A stretch of DNA of 64,000 nucleotides, taken from contig NZ_MSSW01000011.1 of assembly GCF_002150685.1 (NCBI RefSeq), positions 40,122-104,121 of the forward strand, given 5' to 3'. Shown piece after piece: positions 25,662-34,747 of this stretch (position 1 is the stretch's first letter; every line of letters starts with the position of its first letter). The stretch is from Algoriphagus antarcticus. GTDB lineage: Bacteria; Bacteroidota; Bacteroidia; Cytophagales; Cyclobacteriaceae. Under the pieces are notes generated by a model. That model saw only the letters and a list, made by a program, of their open reading frames with translations. It did not search any database and was not told the DNA's origin. Position numbers and translations under genes: made by a program.

Positions 25662-27761
25662 ATGAGAAGGTATGCTGAAACTGTCTTTTTGTTATTTCTC
25701 ACTTTAATTTTTTCACACTGTTCCAATGATAAAAATGCAGATTGGCCGGAGTATAACGGTGATGGCGCGAGGAGTCACTATTCTCAACTCGTCCAGATCG
25801 ATACCTCGAACGTTTCAAAACTAAAAATTGCCTGGACCTATTCTTCCGGCGGCAAGGATACCCTTCGAAACCTCTCACAAATACAATCCAACCCAATAAT
25901 CATTGATGGGGTAATCTTTGGAGTTTCGGCAGATACGGAGGCATTTGCCCTAGAGGCAGAATCCGGAAAAGAACTTTGGAAGACAGCTATTAAGGAAAAA
26001 AACGGAACAACTAGCCGCGGAGTAACCTATTGGTCTAACAAAGAAGATAAACGTATTTTTTTTGGAGTGGGTCCTTGGCTTTATGCGCTTGACGCAAGAA
26101 CCGGTAAAATGATTGATACTTTCGGAGTGAATGGACGAATCGATCTTAAAGTGGGAATTGACCGACCTGGCGCCGATAATTATGTGACTTCAAACACCCC
26201 AAACACTATTTTTGAAAACTTAATCATCACGGGGACACGGGTTTCAGAATCTGAAACTGCCCTGCTTGGTGACATCAGAGCATATGATACACGAGATGGG
26301 AGTTTGGCCTGGACTTTTCATACCATACCAGAGGAAGGTGAAGCAGGTTATGAATCATGGGTCCCTGCAAATCCAAGGCAAAGAATCGGTGGAGCAAACT
26401 CCTGGATGGGAATGGCTATAGACCGGGAAAGAGGTGTCGTGTATGTGCCCACTGGATCAGCAGCCTTTGATTTCTATGGAGGCAACCGCAAAGGCGACAA
26501 CTTGTATGCAAATTCCCTTTTGGCACTAAACGCCAGTGACGGACAACTTCTATGGCATTATCAGGTCGTCCGTCATGATATTTGGGATCGCGATTTACCT
26601 GCTCCTCCTAACCTATTCACAATCACGCGAGACGGTAAGCAAATAGATGTAGTGTCAGTTATCACCAAGCAAGGATATACCTTCATATTTGATCGTGGTA
26701 CAGGGGAGCCGATATTTCCAATAGAGGATGTTGCCTTTCCGCAGGAGGCGGCACCGGGTGAGTATCCAAGTCAAACCCAACCTGTCCCAGTTAAGCCGGC
26801 GCCTTTTACCAAGCAATCCTTTACGGCAAATGACTTCAATTCATTTGTAGCAGACAAGGATTCTCTGGCTGAAATTTTAGCCCAAGCAAATACAGGATCC
26901 GCGTATACGCCTATCACAAAAAAGATGACGATTATATATCCTGGCACCGATGGCGGTGGTCAATGGGGAGGATCTGCAACGGATCCAGAGGGTATGATGT
27001 ATATACCTGCAAAAGAAATACCCGTCTATACCTCTTTGGTACTAAGGAAGAATGAAATCACCCAAGTACTTTCCAATGAAAACACGCTGTATAACCTATA
27101 CTGCTCAAATTGTCACGGAAAAGATCTCAATGGCAGCCATGATGGTTCCTATCCTGGATTGATCAATATAAAAGCCCGACTCACACGAGATCAATTGCTT
27201 GCAATGATGCTTAACGGGAAAGGTATGATGCCCTCATTTTCTCATATTTCGCAACCTGAGCGAGATGCAATTGCCAACTTTCTACTGGGTACGGCTACTG
27301 ATGAAAATGTAAAGACCACACAACAAAATTTCTCAGCCTATCAGCACACCGGATACAATCGATGGTACGATACGAATGGTTATCCAGTAAATACTCCACC
27401 TTGGGGTACTCTAACGGCAATTGATTGCAATACAGGAGAAAGACGCTGGCAGGTTCCTTTGGGAGAATATAAGGAGCTTACTGCTAAAGGAATACCCCCT
27501 ACCGGAACCGACAATTATGGCGGTCCGCTTGTGACAGCCGGAGGCCTAATTTTTATGGCAGGTACACCGGATGAAAAAATCAGGGCTTTTAAAAAGTCCA
27601 CGGGGGAAATGGTATGGGAGTATGATCTTCCTGCCGCAGGATACGCTACACCCAGTTCTTACAGCATTAATGGGAAGCAATATATTGTAATCGCATGCGG
27701 AGGAGGAAAGCTAAATTCAAAATCAGGAGATCAATATGTGGTATTTACCCTCGAGGACTAA
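25662..27761 (+). CDS. PQQ-dependent dehydrogenase with embedded cytochrome c domain
   Basis: A 699-residue periplasmic quinoprotein. A lipoprotein-like signal (FLLFLTLIFSHC, Cys20) leads into a PQQ propeller (DWPEYNGDGARSHYSQL, then repeated blade motifs such as ALDARTGKMIDTFG and LNASDGQLLWHYQ; DIWDRDLPAPPNL). A cytochrome c domain is inserted near residues 475-560 with haem motif CSNCH (Cys481, Cys484, His485) and distal ligand candidates in GMMPSF. The last blades (WGTLTAIDCNTGERRW, GGLIFMAGT) follow. It resembles membrane-linked glucose/alcohol dehydrogenases that pass electrons from sugar or alcohol to haem c. The substrate is unassigned. PQQ synthesis genes are absent from the window. 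Confidence 0.9.
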   Translation: MRRYAETVFLLFLTLIFSHCSNDKNADWPEYNGDGARSHYSQLVQIDTSNVSKLKIAWTYSSGGKDTLRNLSQIQSNPIIIDGVIFGVSADTEAFALEAESGKELWKTAIKEKNGTTSRGVTYWSNKEDKRIFFGVGPWLYALDARTGKMIDTFGVNGRIDLKVGIDRPGADNYVTSNTPNTIFENLIITGTRVSESETALLGDIRAYDTRDGSLAWTFHTIPEEGEAGYESWVPANPRQRIGGANSWMGMAIDRERGVVYVPTGSAAFDFYGGNRKGDNLYANSLLALNASDGQLLWHYQVVRHDIWDRDLPAPPNLFTITRDGKQIDVVSVITKQGYTFIFDRGTGEPIFPIEDVAFPQEAAPGEYPSQTQPVPVKPAPFTKQSFTANDFNSFVADKDSLAEILAQANTGSAYTPITKKMTIIYPGTDGGGQWGGSATDPEGMMYIPAKEIPVYTSLVLRKNEITQVLSNENTLYNLYCSNCHGKDLNGSHDGSYPGLINIKARLTRDQLLAMMLNGKGMMPSFSHISQPERDAIANFLLGTATDENVKTTQQNFSAYQHTGYNRWYDTNGYPVNTPPWGTLTAIDCNTGERRWQVPLGEYKELTAKGIPPTGTDNYGGPLVTAGGLIFMAGTPDEKIRAFKKSTGEMVWEYDLPAAGYATPSSYSINGKQYIVIACGGGKLNSKSGDQYVVFTLED

Positions 27762-28157
27762 ATCCTCTAGTGTCAGGAGAAAAATTAAGCCTATTTCAAA
27801 ACCTTAAACTACTCTAAGCCTGCAGCCTAACTTGATTTTGCATTTTTGGCGAACTGGCAAAAATCTACTTTTCGATTCGATTTTTTCAAAAGCTCAATTT
27901 CTCGATCTGCCTGTAGCCCGTAACATGTCGAACGACTACTGCCCAGAGGCTTAAATAATTTAGAATGGAATTGCTGCAAATAGCAATCGGAGCCTACCAA
28001 GTCCAAACAGCGATTTGACTAAAATAAGAGGGTCATATAATTATGGGCATGCAAATCCCAAAAATAGTTGGAGCATCTCTAGCAGTAGGATCATGAATAT
28101 ACTTTCAGCACTATCTAATTTCCCAAGACTTTTTTAAATTGACTGTAATAAATTGAT
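27762..28157. other. Intergenic stretch upstream of the haem/HEAT dehydrogenase
   Basis: About 400 bases with no supported gene. A short frame at 27966-28017 (ELLQIAIGAYQVQTAI) is protein-like but isolated and unassignable. No hairpin or repeat copy was recognised. Confidence 0.3.
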
Positions 28158-31097
28158 TTGATCATGCGCGTATTAAATGGTGGTATTTTATTTCTGGTTC
28201 TAGCGGGTATTAGTTTCAGTCGATCTGAAAAACGTGAAACCCTGGCTGGCTTTCAAATTGAGGAGGGTTTTTCCTTATCACTTGTTGGGAGTGAACCTCT
28301 GTTTGCGGATCCAGTTGATTTTGAATTTAACGAAGCCGGTGAGGCCATGGTGCTTGAAATGCCCGGCTACCCTTTTGAAGATCAACAAAGCCGGATAGTT
28401 TTATTGCAGGACACAAATAATGACGGAGTTTATGATGACTCGCAGGTTTTTGCTGAAAATCTTCAATTAGCTACTTCATTTTTACCCTACAAAGAAGGCG
28501 CGCTGGTGGCAGCTCCACCTTATCTTTTGTATGTAAAAGATTTGGACAAAGACAAAAAAGCAGATGCCATTGATACTTTGATGGGCGGATTTTCCACCGG
28601 GAATCTTCAGCATAATTACAATGGCCTGACCTATGGATTGGATAATTGGATTTACGCAGTAAATGGGGGCAATTCAGGTAAGCCTTTTTGGTGGGGCGAT
28701 TCCTCTTCGAGAATGGATCTGCGTGGTCAGGATTTCCGGTTCAATCTCAAAACGCGCGTCATGGAACGCATCGGAGAATCTTCGGGTGGATTTGGCTTGG
28801 GCATGGATGAATGGGGGCGATTATATGAAACCCACAACCTTACACATATTTCACACCTGGTATTTCCTGATCGCTATCTGAATGGTGCGCGCTTGCTGCA
28901 GGAACATACACTTGAAAATATTTCCGATCATGAGGAAAATGGCCTTGCCCGCATTTATCCCATTGGCGAACAGGAATCGCGGGTAAATCATCCCGAGCAG
29001 TCAGGTTATTTTTCCGGGTCTTGTGGAATCACCTATTATGGTGGCGGAGCATTTGGCGCGGAGTATAACAATACCGTTTGGGTGGCCGATGTAGTACTCA
29101 ATCTCATTCACACCGATAAAATCACAGCCAAGGGATCTTCCCTAAAGGCTTCGCGTATGATGGAAAAGCGCGAATTTCTTGCCAGTACTGATCGGTCCTT
29201 CCGGCCGGTGAATATGAGCGTAGGACCTGAAGGCGCAATGTATGTGGTAGATATGCATCGGCAAGTGATCGAGCACCCCGAGTGGATACCGGATGAAATC
29301 GAAAAGACACTTGATTTAAATGCAGGGAAGGACAAAGGAAGAATTTATAAGATCACCAAAGTGGGTGAAAAAAACCCATTTGACGTAACTCAATTAAAAT
29401 CTATAGACGGGATGATTGAGGGGTTAAAACACAGCAATCAATGGGTGCGCAAAACAGCTCATCGCTTGCTAATGGATCGTGAGCTGACAGATCCGCAGCT
29501 AAACAAATTATCAGAGCTACTTACCTCCGAAAACGAGCTGGCCCGACTTCATGCCCTATGGATTTTACAGGGAAAGAATAAACTTACAGCAGATCAACTC
29601 ACTCGGGCATTAGAAGATCCTACTGCTGGAGTACGTGAAAATGCCTTGTTGATTGCTGAAAACACCTTGTCATCCAACCAAGATCTGCTTAAGAATTGCA
29701 TCGCTCTGATGACTGACGCCGATGCACGCGTGCGCATGCAGGCTGCACTTACAGTAAGTACTCTTGATGATGTGATGTTTGATCAGCATAAAGCTAAATT
29801 ACTTCCGGTCTATCTAGAGGCAGCCAATACCAAAATGGATGATTGGAATATTGCGGCCATCACACTGGCTGCAAAGCATGCGGCTCCTGAATTTTTCAAT
29901 AGACTGGTAGCATCTGGCAACTTCGAGACTAACCCTTCACTCTTAAGTTCTTTGGCGTTGGCAAGCAGCAATTCGGAAGCGGATATGCAGACCATAATGC
30001 TTACGCTGAAGGATGCCGAAGTAAACTCCGAAATAAAAAGTAATGTAATTCATCAGCTTTCTCAAGGAAGTACATCTGGTTCCGGTAATGGTTTGTTGCC
30101 ACAAATTCGTGCACTGGAACAAACTAACGACCGGCTGGTGATTTCAGAACTGGCCAATTTCCGCAACCGGCTTCAACTCCCTCCTTCTCCCGAATATTTA
30201 AAATACAGTCGTGAAGCACTGAAGTTGGCAGTCGATGACACACAGGCAGATAGTGTGCGAATTCAACAGATGTCCTTGATCGCATTGTTACCCTATAATG
30301 AAAAGTCGGAAGTTCTCTATCAGAGCTTGCAAAACTCCGCTCCTTTGAAAATTCAGGAAGAAGCTTTGCGACAGCTTTCAAAATTTCGCGAGCCAGAAAT
30401 CGGGGACAGGGTTGTAGCGATATGGAAAGAGCTGAGTCCGCAAACCCGCAGGTATGCCAGCGATTTATTGCTGTATATCGAATCAAATCATGATGCCTTG
30501 TTAACCGGACTTGAACAGAATACCATAAATATCGGGGAGATGAATTTTGATTTGGAACGTAGAAGGACGCTACTCTGGTGGACAGACAATGCGGATACCA
30601 AACGCAGGGCAAGGGCATTGTTTACCGATGAAGGCGTAACGAATCGCAAAGAAGCAATTGAAACGATGAAACCTGCTCTTACGCTTGCCGGCTCCAGCAT
30701 AAACGGCGAAGAGGTGTTTGAGTCAATCTGCAGCAACTGTCATGTGTACGGTGCAATAGGAAAAGACGTGGGGCCGGTGCTTACTGAGATTAATCGCAAG
30801 AGTAAGGAATCTTTGCTGCACGAAATCCTGGATCCAAATTCGGCCGTGGATACCAAATACATTAACCACCGCCTGGAAACGAAACAAGGTGATTTGCACA
30901 TGGGTATCGTAGAAGCAGAGACGGATCAGTACATCACGATTAAGAAAATGGGAGGCGAAAAGGTGACGATAAATAAAACCGACATCAAAACATTCAACTC
31001 GCTCGGCACATCATTGATGATGGAAGGACTTGAAAACAGCATGACCCCGCAAGAGATGGCCGACCTATTGGCATTTTTACAAAACCTAAATACCTGA
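28158..31097 (+). CDS. PVC-type haem-binding CxxCH dehydrogenase with HEAT repeats
   Basis: A 979-residue exported protein. A signal peptide (about 4-20) precedes an N-terminal six-bladed propeller of the membrane-bound dehydrogenase type (GFQIEEGFSLSLVGSEPLFADPVDFEFNEAGEAMVLEM, VVDMHRQVIEHPEWIP). HEAT-like helical repeats span about 410-790 (LKHSNQWVRKTAHRLL, LARLHALWILQG, VRENALLIAE). A cytochrome c-like C-terminal domain has CSNCH (Cys858, Cys861, His862), DVGPVLTEI and TDIKTF. Such proteins are abundant in Planctomycetes, Verrucomicrobia and Bacteroidota and are thought to oxidise sugars. It follows the PQQ enzyme on the same strand, and its stop overlaps the next start by one base. Confidence 0.9.
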   Translation: MIMRVLNGGILFLVLAGISFSRSEKRETLAGFQIEEGFSLSLVGSEPLFADPVDFEFNEAGEAMVLEMPGYPFEDQQSRIVLLQDTNNDGVYDDSQVFAENLQLATSFLPYKEGALVAAPPYLLYVKDLDKDKKADAIDTLMGGFSTGNLQHNYNGLTYGLDNWIYAVNGGNSGKPFWWGDSSSRMDLRGQDFRFNLKTRVMERIGESSGGFGLGMDEWGRLYETHNLTHISHLVFPDRYLNGARLLQEHTLENISDHEENGLARIYPIGEQESRVNHPEQSGYFSGSCGITYYGGGAFGAEYNNTVWVADVVLNLIHTDKITAKGSSLKASRMMEKREFLASTDRSFRPVNMSVGPEGAMYVVDMHRQVIEHPEWIPDEIEKTLDLNAGKDKGRIYKITKVGEKNPFDVTQLKSIDGMIEGLKHSNQWVRKTAHRLLMDRELTDPQLNKLSELLTSENELARLHALWILQGKNKLTADQLTRALEDPTAGVRENALLIAENTLSSNQDLLKNCIALMTDADARVRMQAALTVSTLDDVMFDQHKAKLLPVYLEAANTKMDDWNIAAITLAAKHAAPEFFNRLVASGNFETNPSLLSSLALASSNSEADMQTIMLTLKDAEVNSEIKSNVIHQLSQGSTSGSGNGLLPQIRALEQTNDRLVISELANFRNRLQLPPSPEYLKYSREALKLAVDDTQADSVRIQQMSLIALLPYNEKSEVLYQSLQNSAPLKIQEEALRQLSKFREPEIGDRVVAIWKELSPQTRRYASDLLLYIESNHDALLTGLEQNTINIGEMNFDLERRRTLLWWTDNADTKRRARALFTDEGVTNRKEAIETMKPALTLAGSSINGEEVFESICSNCHVYGAIGKDVGPVLTEINRKSKESLLHEILDPNSAVDTKYINHRLETKQGDLHMGIVEAETDQYITIKKMGGEKVTINKTDIKTFNSLGTSLMMEGLENSMTPQEMADLLAFLQNLNT

Positions 31098-31507
31098 TGA
31101 GAGGATTGTTTTTCACATTGATTGGATTGGTTGCGATTCTCTACGGATGCACCAATTCTGTAAAGGAGACTTCAGAGGAAGATTCAAATATGCACGTGAC
31201 AAGTCTTTCCTCGCTCCTCGGCAAAACGATTGAATATCGCTATGGCGAAAGTATCTATCATGTTACTTTGGATTCAGACTCCACCCTGCATTGGGAAGCT
31301 ATTGCAGGTGCCGAAAAGGGAGCTTTCGAAGAGGAAAAGTATGTAGCAGAGTGTATCGAACCAAACATTCTTTTTATAAGCTGGGGTGAAGCAAATGGGA
31401 TCAACGTAAGCCAAGTACTCGATTTTAATAAAGGGATCGTGTACAATCATCTTATTCGCAATCGCGAAGCAAGTATGGGACAGGGCGAAATCAAAATACT
31501 AGATTAA
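31097..31507 (+). CDS. MoaF-like domain lipoprotein
   Basis: A 136-residue lipoprotein (signal MRGLFFTLIGLVAILYGC, Cys18). The mature part resembles the small beta-barrel MoaF-related domain: LLGKTIEYRYGESIYHVTLDSDSTLHWE, then YVAECIEPNILFISWGEANGINVSQVLDF and GIVYNHL. No enzymatic role is known for such bacterial lipoproteins. The ATG shares its A with the TGA of the dehydrogenase gene, so translation is coupled and the product probably accompanies that enzyme in the periplasm. Confidence 0.75.
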   Translation: MRGLFFTLIGLVAILYGCTNSVKETSEEDSNMHVTSLSSLLGKTIEYRYGESIYHVTLDSDSTLHWEAIAGAEKGAFEEEKYVAECIEPNILFISWGEANGINVSQVLDFNKGIVYNHLIRNREASMGQGEIKILD

Positions 31508-31740
31508 TGGAAGGGGGTTTTAATAGCCCAAATTCTAAATTGGGTTGCGTGGACAGAGTTTACGCGGTAACCCACAGAGATAATAGCATCTATGTTGTAA
31601 AATTTAGTCCTATAATTTTTCCGTCGGAGGCAGGTGTTTACAAAATGGAAATAACTTGAATTTATTGAAGCTCTCCTTCTTCAAAAATGTTGTTAAGGTG
31701 CTTACTATTTGCTGTCACGCCATAAAGCTTTCCCAGTGCA
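31504..31740 (-). pseudogene. RhuM-family protein fragment (pseudogene)
   Basis: A single minus-strand frame from about 31733 to 31504 gives a RhuM-type sequence: LGKLYGVTANSKHLNNIFEEGEL, a TAA stop, a short stretch and a second TAA, then TPASDGKNYRTKFYNIDAI and ISVGYRVNSVHATQFRIWAIKT. The blocks HLKNIFEEGEL, ADGKxY and YNLDAIISVGYRVxSxxATQFRxWA are diagnostic of the virulence RhuM family. The N-terminal part is degraded (possible trace up to about 31790), the two in-frame stops disrupt the centre, and the C-terminus is lost at the MoaF-like gene. Confidence 0.75.
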
Positions 31741-31933
31741 CGATTGTGGTTCTCCAGAAGCAGAATTTTTAGTGATATTCAAAATTATAGGGCGAAAGAT
31801 TTTTCGCCCTTGCCTAAAAAGAGTTTCAAATTCTAACTATAGGAAGGCGAATTACGTCCGACTACTGTTAAGATTATACCTGATCAACATTTTTCACCTA
31901 GCGGGGTAAGCAATTGGTTTTGGTCTTTATTTT

Positions 31934-32064
31934 ATGTGATTATAAGGAATCTTGCCAGTAGAAAATTTATAGGATCAAAAATTCAAAGACACTTTGAATT
32001 CTGGTTGACTCCGGTCTTCGGTCATCGGTCTTCCAACCCATTGACCAAAAAGAATTCGCTTACT
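31934..32064. repeat. Dispersed repeat, copy 1
   Basis: This stretch, running from GGAATCTTGCCAGTAG to GAATTCGCTTACT, matches 63877-64000 almost base for base, apart from a 7-base loss of a CGGTCTT unit and a few substitutions. It contains the CCGGTCTTCGGTCATCGGTC core. Downstream, GACAGAAAAGAGTATATACAG at about 32065-32085 is echoed by GCCAGAAAAGCGTATATACA at about 32224-32243, so a second partial unit follows directly. Confidence 0.8.
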
Positions 32065-32344
32065 GACAGAAAAGAGTATATACAGATTATTTTATTTGAT
32101 TATCCGCTACTTTACCAGTAGGCAGAAGAGGCGAGAATATAATTGGCGCATAATTGATAATTGAGCGTTTCGGTCTCCCGTCTTCGGTCTTCGGTCCCAT
32201 TAAACGAAGAAAATAAGGTTACTGCCAGAAAAGCGTATATACAATTTATTTTATCATCCAATTACAAAATCAGCTTTATTGGAGGTCAGATTTTAAAATT
32301 TCACCTAGAAAACCTAACTTAAAATTCTATATGTCAATAACCCC
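32065..32344. repeat. Second partial repeat unit and leader of the DUF1593 gene
   Basis: At 32169-32261 a diverged copy of the preceding repeat unit is seen (TTCGGTCTCCCGTC, TTCGGTCTTCGGTCCC, then AAGGTTACTGCCAGAAAAG and TATATACAATTTATTTTAT). The rest is AT-rich leader without a recognisable promoter. Confidence 0.5.
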
Positions 32345-33760
32345 ATGAAAAATATCCTCGCTTTTTTACTTTGTCTTTTTGCCTCTTTTGCCTTGGCTCA
32401 AACTCAATTGAAGTTTGTAGAACCTGTCAAGCAACGGGTTTTTGTACTTACTGACATCACCAACGAACCGGATGATCAACAATCCTTGGTTAGATTTCTG
32501 GTTTATTCAAATGAATACGATGTCGAAGGGATAGTTGCTACGACTTCCACTCACCTGAGAAGTCAAGTCCGTCAGGATAAGATCGAAGTCCTGATCCGAG
32601 ACTATGGAAAGGTAAAGAAAAACCTTGATATCCATGACTCCGGCTTTCCCAGTATGGAGAATTTACTCAGCGTGACCACCAAGCATTTGCCTTTATTCAG
32701 TATGGAGGGAGTGGGTGCCGGCAAGGATTCTCCAGGGTCGGAACTCCTGATCAAAGCGGTGGACAAGATGGATGAACGGCCGCTTTGGGTTTCCGTTTGG
32801 GGTGGGGCAAATTGTCTAGCGCAGGCTTTATGGAAAGTGAAAAATACCCGATCTGAAGAGGATTTGAAAGTATTTGTAGACAAGATTCGAGTTTATACTA
32901 TCTCAGATCAGGATTTTGCGGGGCCATGGATACGGCAAAATTTTCCGGGAATCTTCTACATCGTCGATGCCAGTGCTGGGGATAATTGGAGGGAATATTA
33001 CAAAGCAACCTGGAGCGGAATCAGCGGAGATCGCTGGTATAAAAACGGTCCTTTGTACCAGTTTGAACTGGTAGACAATCCTTGGTTGAAGGCAAATATT
33101 CAGGAGAATCACGGTACATTGGGAGCCAACTATCTGCCGCTCGACTACATCATGGAAGGCGATACTCCTTCTTTTATCGGGCTGATCCAAAATGGATTGG
33201 CTTGGGATCACAGCCCAGCTTGGGGCGGCTGGGCGGGGAGATATGAACTATGGAAATCCAATGGGGAAGTGGATAAAATCTGGACTTCATCCATCAATAC
33301 GCAAGATGAGGTTACTTTGTCTGACGGGAGTTTGGAAGCATCCAACCAAGCAACGATCTGGAGATTTAGGGATGCTTTTCAATACGATTTTGCAGCTAGA
33401 ATGGACTGGAATGTCGCCGATACCTACCAAAAAGCCAATCACAATCCTGTAGTAGTATTGAATGGAAACGAAGGAAAAGGTTGGGCAAGTGCTCAAATCA
33501 ATGAAGGTGAAGAGGTGGTGCTATCCGCAAAAGGAAGTGATGATCCGGATGGAGATCAGACTCAGGTCAAGTGGTGGGTCTACCGCGAGGCGGGGAATTT
33601 CACCGGGAACTTAGTGCTTTTCAATCCATATGGGGAAGAAATCAAGTTTCAAATGCCTAAGCTGGATGCTGGACAAGCCCTCCATCTGATTTTGGAAGTT
33701 CGTGATTCTGGGATTCCTACGTTGACTTCGTACCGAAGAGTGGTGTTGACGAATTTTTAG
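32345..33760 (+). CDS. DUF1593 domain protein (nucleoside hydrolase-like, exported)
   Basis: A 471-residue secreted protein: signal peptide MKNILAFLLCLFASFALA, cut before QTQ, then a nucleoside-hydrolase-like fold. The DITNEPDDQQS motif (Asp37, Asp43, Asp44) resembles the metal-binding aspartates of ribohydrolases. The rest of the catalytic part has SPGSELLIKAVDK, PLWVSVWGGANCLAQAL and GDTPSFIGLIQNGL. The C-terminal about 100 residues (NEGEEVVLSAKGSDDPDGD) form an Ig-like domain, as in cellulose-binding Sde182-type proteins. It probably cleaves an N- or O-glycosidic bond of a carbohydrate outside the cytoplasm; the substrate is unknown. It is transcribed alone. Confidence 0.85.
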   Translation: MKNILAFLLCLFASFALAQTQLKFVEPVKQRVFVLTDITNEPDDQQSLVRFLVYSNEYDVEGIVATTSTHLRSQVRQDKIEVLIRDYGKVKKNLDIHDSGFPSMENLLSVTTKHLPLFSMEGVGAGKDSPGSELLIKAVDKMDERPLWVSVWGGANCLAQALWKVKNTRSEEDLKVFVDKIRVYTISDQDFAGPWIRQNFPGIFYIVDASAGDNWREYYKATWSGISGDRWYKNGPLYQFELVDNPWLKANIQENHGTLGANYLPLDYIMEGDTPSFIGLIQNGLAWDHSPAWGGWAGRYELWKSNGEVDKIWTSSINTQDEVTLSDGSLEASNQATIWRFRDAFQYDFAARMDWNVADTYQKANHNPVVVLNGNEGKGWASAQINEGEEVVLSAKGSDDPDGDQTQVKWWVYREAGNFTGNLVLFNPYGEEIKFQMPKLDAGQALHLILEVRDSGIPTLTSYRRVVLTNF

Positions 33761-34088
33761 GAAGAATATCGGGAAGTTGGATTTACTAAATTTTGAAAAA
33801 AAATGCTTTGTTGAGAAACTAGGAACCATCCTAACTGTGCAATCCGCCGATTGAATTCTCACAAATAGCTGTTAAGGAAAAGTTGGTAAATTTTTGATGC
33901 CAACCGAAACAGTTGACTAGAATCGCATTGATTTTAATTGCCGGATATACATTTCGACTTCACGATCGTTGGCGCCGACATAGTCTTCATGACCGAAGCA
34001 GATCAAGTTCATCCAAATGGATTTTAGGATTTAATAGATCAATTGCTGAAAAAAATTGGACACAAATAAAATCAACTTTCTTCTTCAG
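33761..34088. other. Convergent intergenic stretch
   Basis: About 330 bases between the convergent DUF1593 gene and mrpG. I see no strong hairpin, repeat copy or protein-like frame. Confidence 0.3.
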
Positions 34089-34478
34089 CTATTTTTTGGA
34101 ATCTGAATTTTCGGGTTCATCCTCCAAACCGCTACCTAACTCTTCGGTTTCAGGGTTATATTTACCTTTCATGTCATCCATTACGGAGTTTTTCCAAAGT
34201 TTCACTCCTGAAAAATAAGAAGTACGCCCTACCAAATGAGCACTGACAGGAGCCGTAAGAAACAAAAACAAGATTATTGCAAAAACCTTGGCTGTTATGG
34301 CCAGTTCGTAGGAATGGACAGCAGATCCCACAAGTAATAATCCAATACCCAAAGTCGCAGCTTTGGTGGTCACTGAAATTCGCAAATAGGTATCGCGCAT
34401 TCTTAACATACCTACCGCTGCAAAAAATACAAATAGGGTTCCAAATAAGGCTAAGACTCCCACAATTAAATCTGTCAT
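34089..34478 (-). CDS. mrpG: Mrp antiporter subunit G
   Basis: A 129-residue membrane protein with three transmembrane segments (about 7-27, 40-58, 62-83) and the MrpG/MnhG pattern RMRDTYLRISVTTKAATLGIG and TAPVSAHLVGR. The polar acidic tail after residue 95 is longer than in many homologues. It is the last gene of the seven-gene Mrp operon; its start overlaps the stop of mrpF by four bases. Mrp complexes exchange Na+ or K+ for H+ across the inner membrane and need all subunits. Confidence 0.9.
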   Translation of the reverse strand: MTDLIVGVLALFGTLFVFFAAVGMLRMRDTYLRISVTTKAATLGIGLLLVGSAVHSYELAITAKVFAIILFLFLTAPVSAHLVGRTSYFSGVKLWKNSVMDDMKGKYNPETEELGSGLEDEPENSDSKK

Positions 34479-34747
34479 GGCTTATTTTTTTGTTGAATGT
34501 AATAGGTAAAAGCTACGGTGCCCAAAAAAGCAATAAGTGCCAAAATCATAGCCACATCAAGTAAGGTGGGCTGATTGTAAAGGATACTGTAAGCGCTGAT
34601 AAAGCCAATTCCTGTAGTGATAATCAAATCCAGAGCAATGATTCTATCTACCATTTTGGGCCCCATTAAAAACCTGATAAATATCAAGAGGATGGATATG
34701 GATAATACCGGAAGAACGAAATAATATATAAAGTCCAGTAATGTCAT
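34475..34747 (-). CDS. mrpF: Mrp antiporter subunit F
   Basis: A 90-residue protein with three membrane helices and the conserved MrpF core RFLMGPKMVDRIIALDLI, followed by DVAMILALIAFLGTVAFTYYI with the family's membrane acidic residue. Size and motifs are standard. Four-base overlaps with mrpE and mrpG indicate coupled translation. Confidence 0.92.
   Translation of the reverse strand: MTLLDFIYYFVLPVLSISILLIFIRFLMGPKMVDRIIALDLIITTGIGFISAYSILYNQPTLLDVAMILALIAFLGTVAFTYYIQQKNKP

Noticed and set aside
30124..30618. 164-codon minus-strand frame opposite the HEAT/cytochrome gene
   Set aside because: It lies wholly within a well-supported gene, and its composition (Arg, Ser, His, Cys rich) is that of a shadow frame.
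31709..32121. Two short plus-strand frames around the dispersed repeat
   Set aside because: They cover the RhuM fossil leader and the repeat itself; the repeat copy at the window edge shows that the sequence is a non-coding element.
31990..32200. CGGTCTTC tandem units considered as a CRISPR-like array
   Set aside because: Units of 7-8 bases without regular spacers, and no cas genes in the window.
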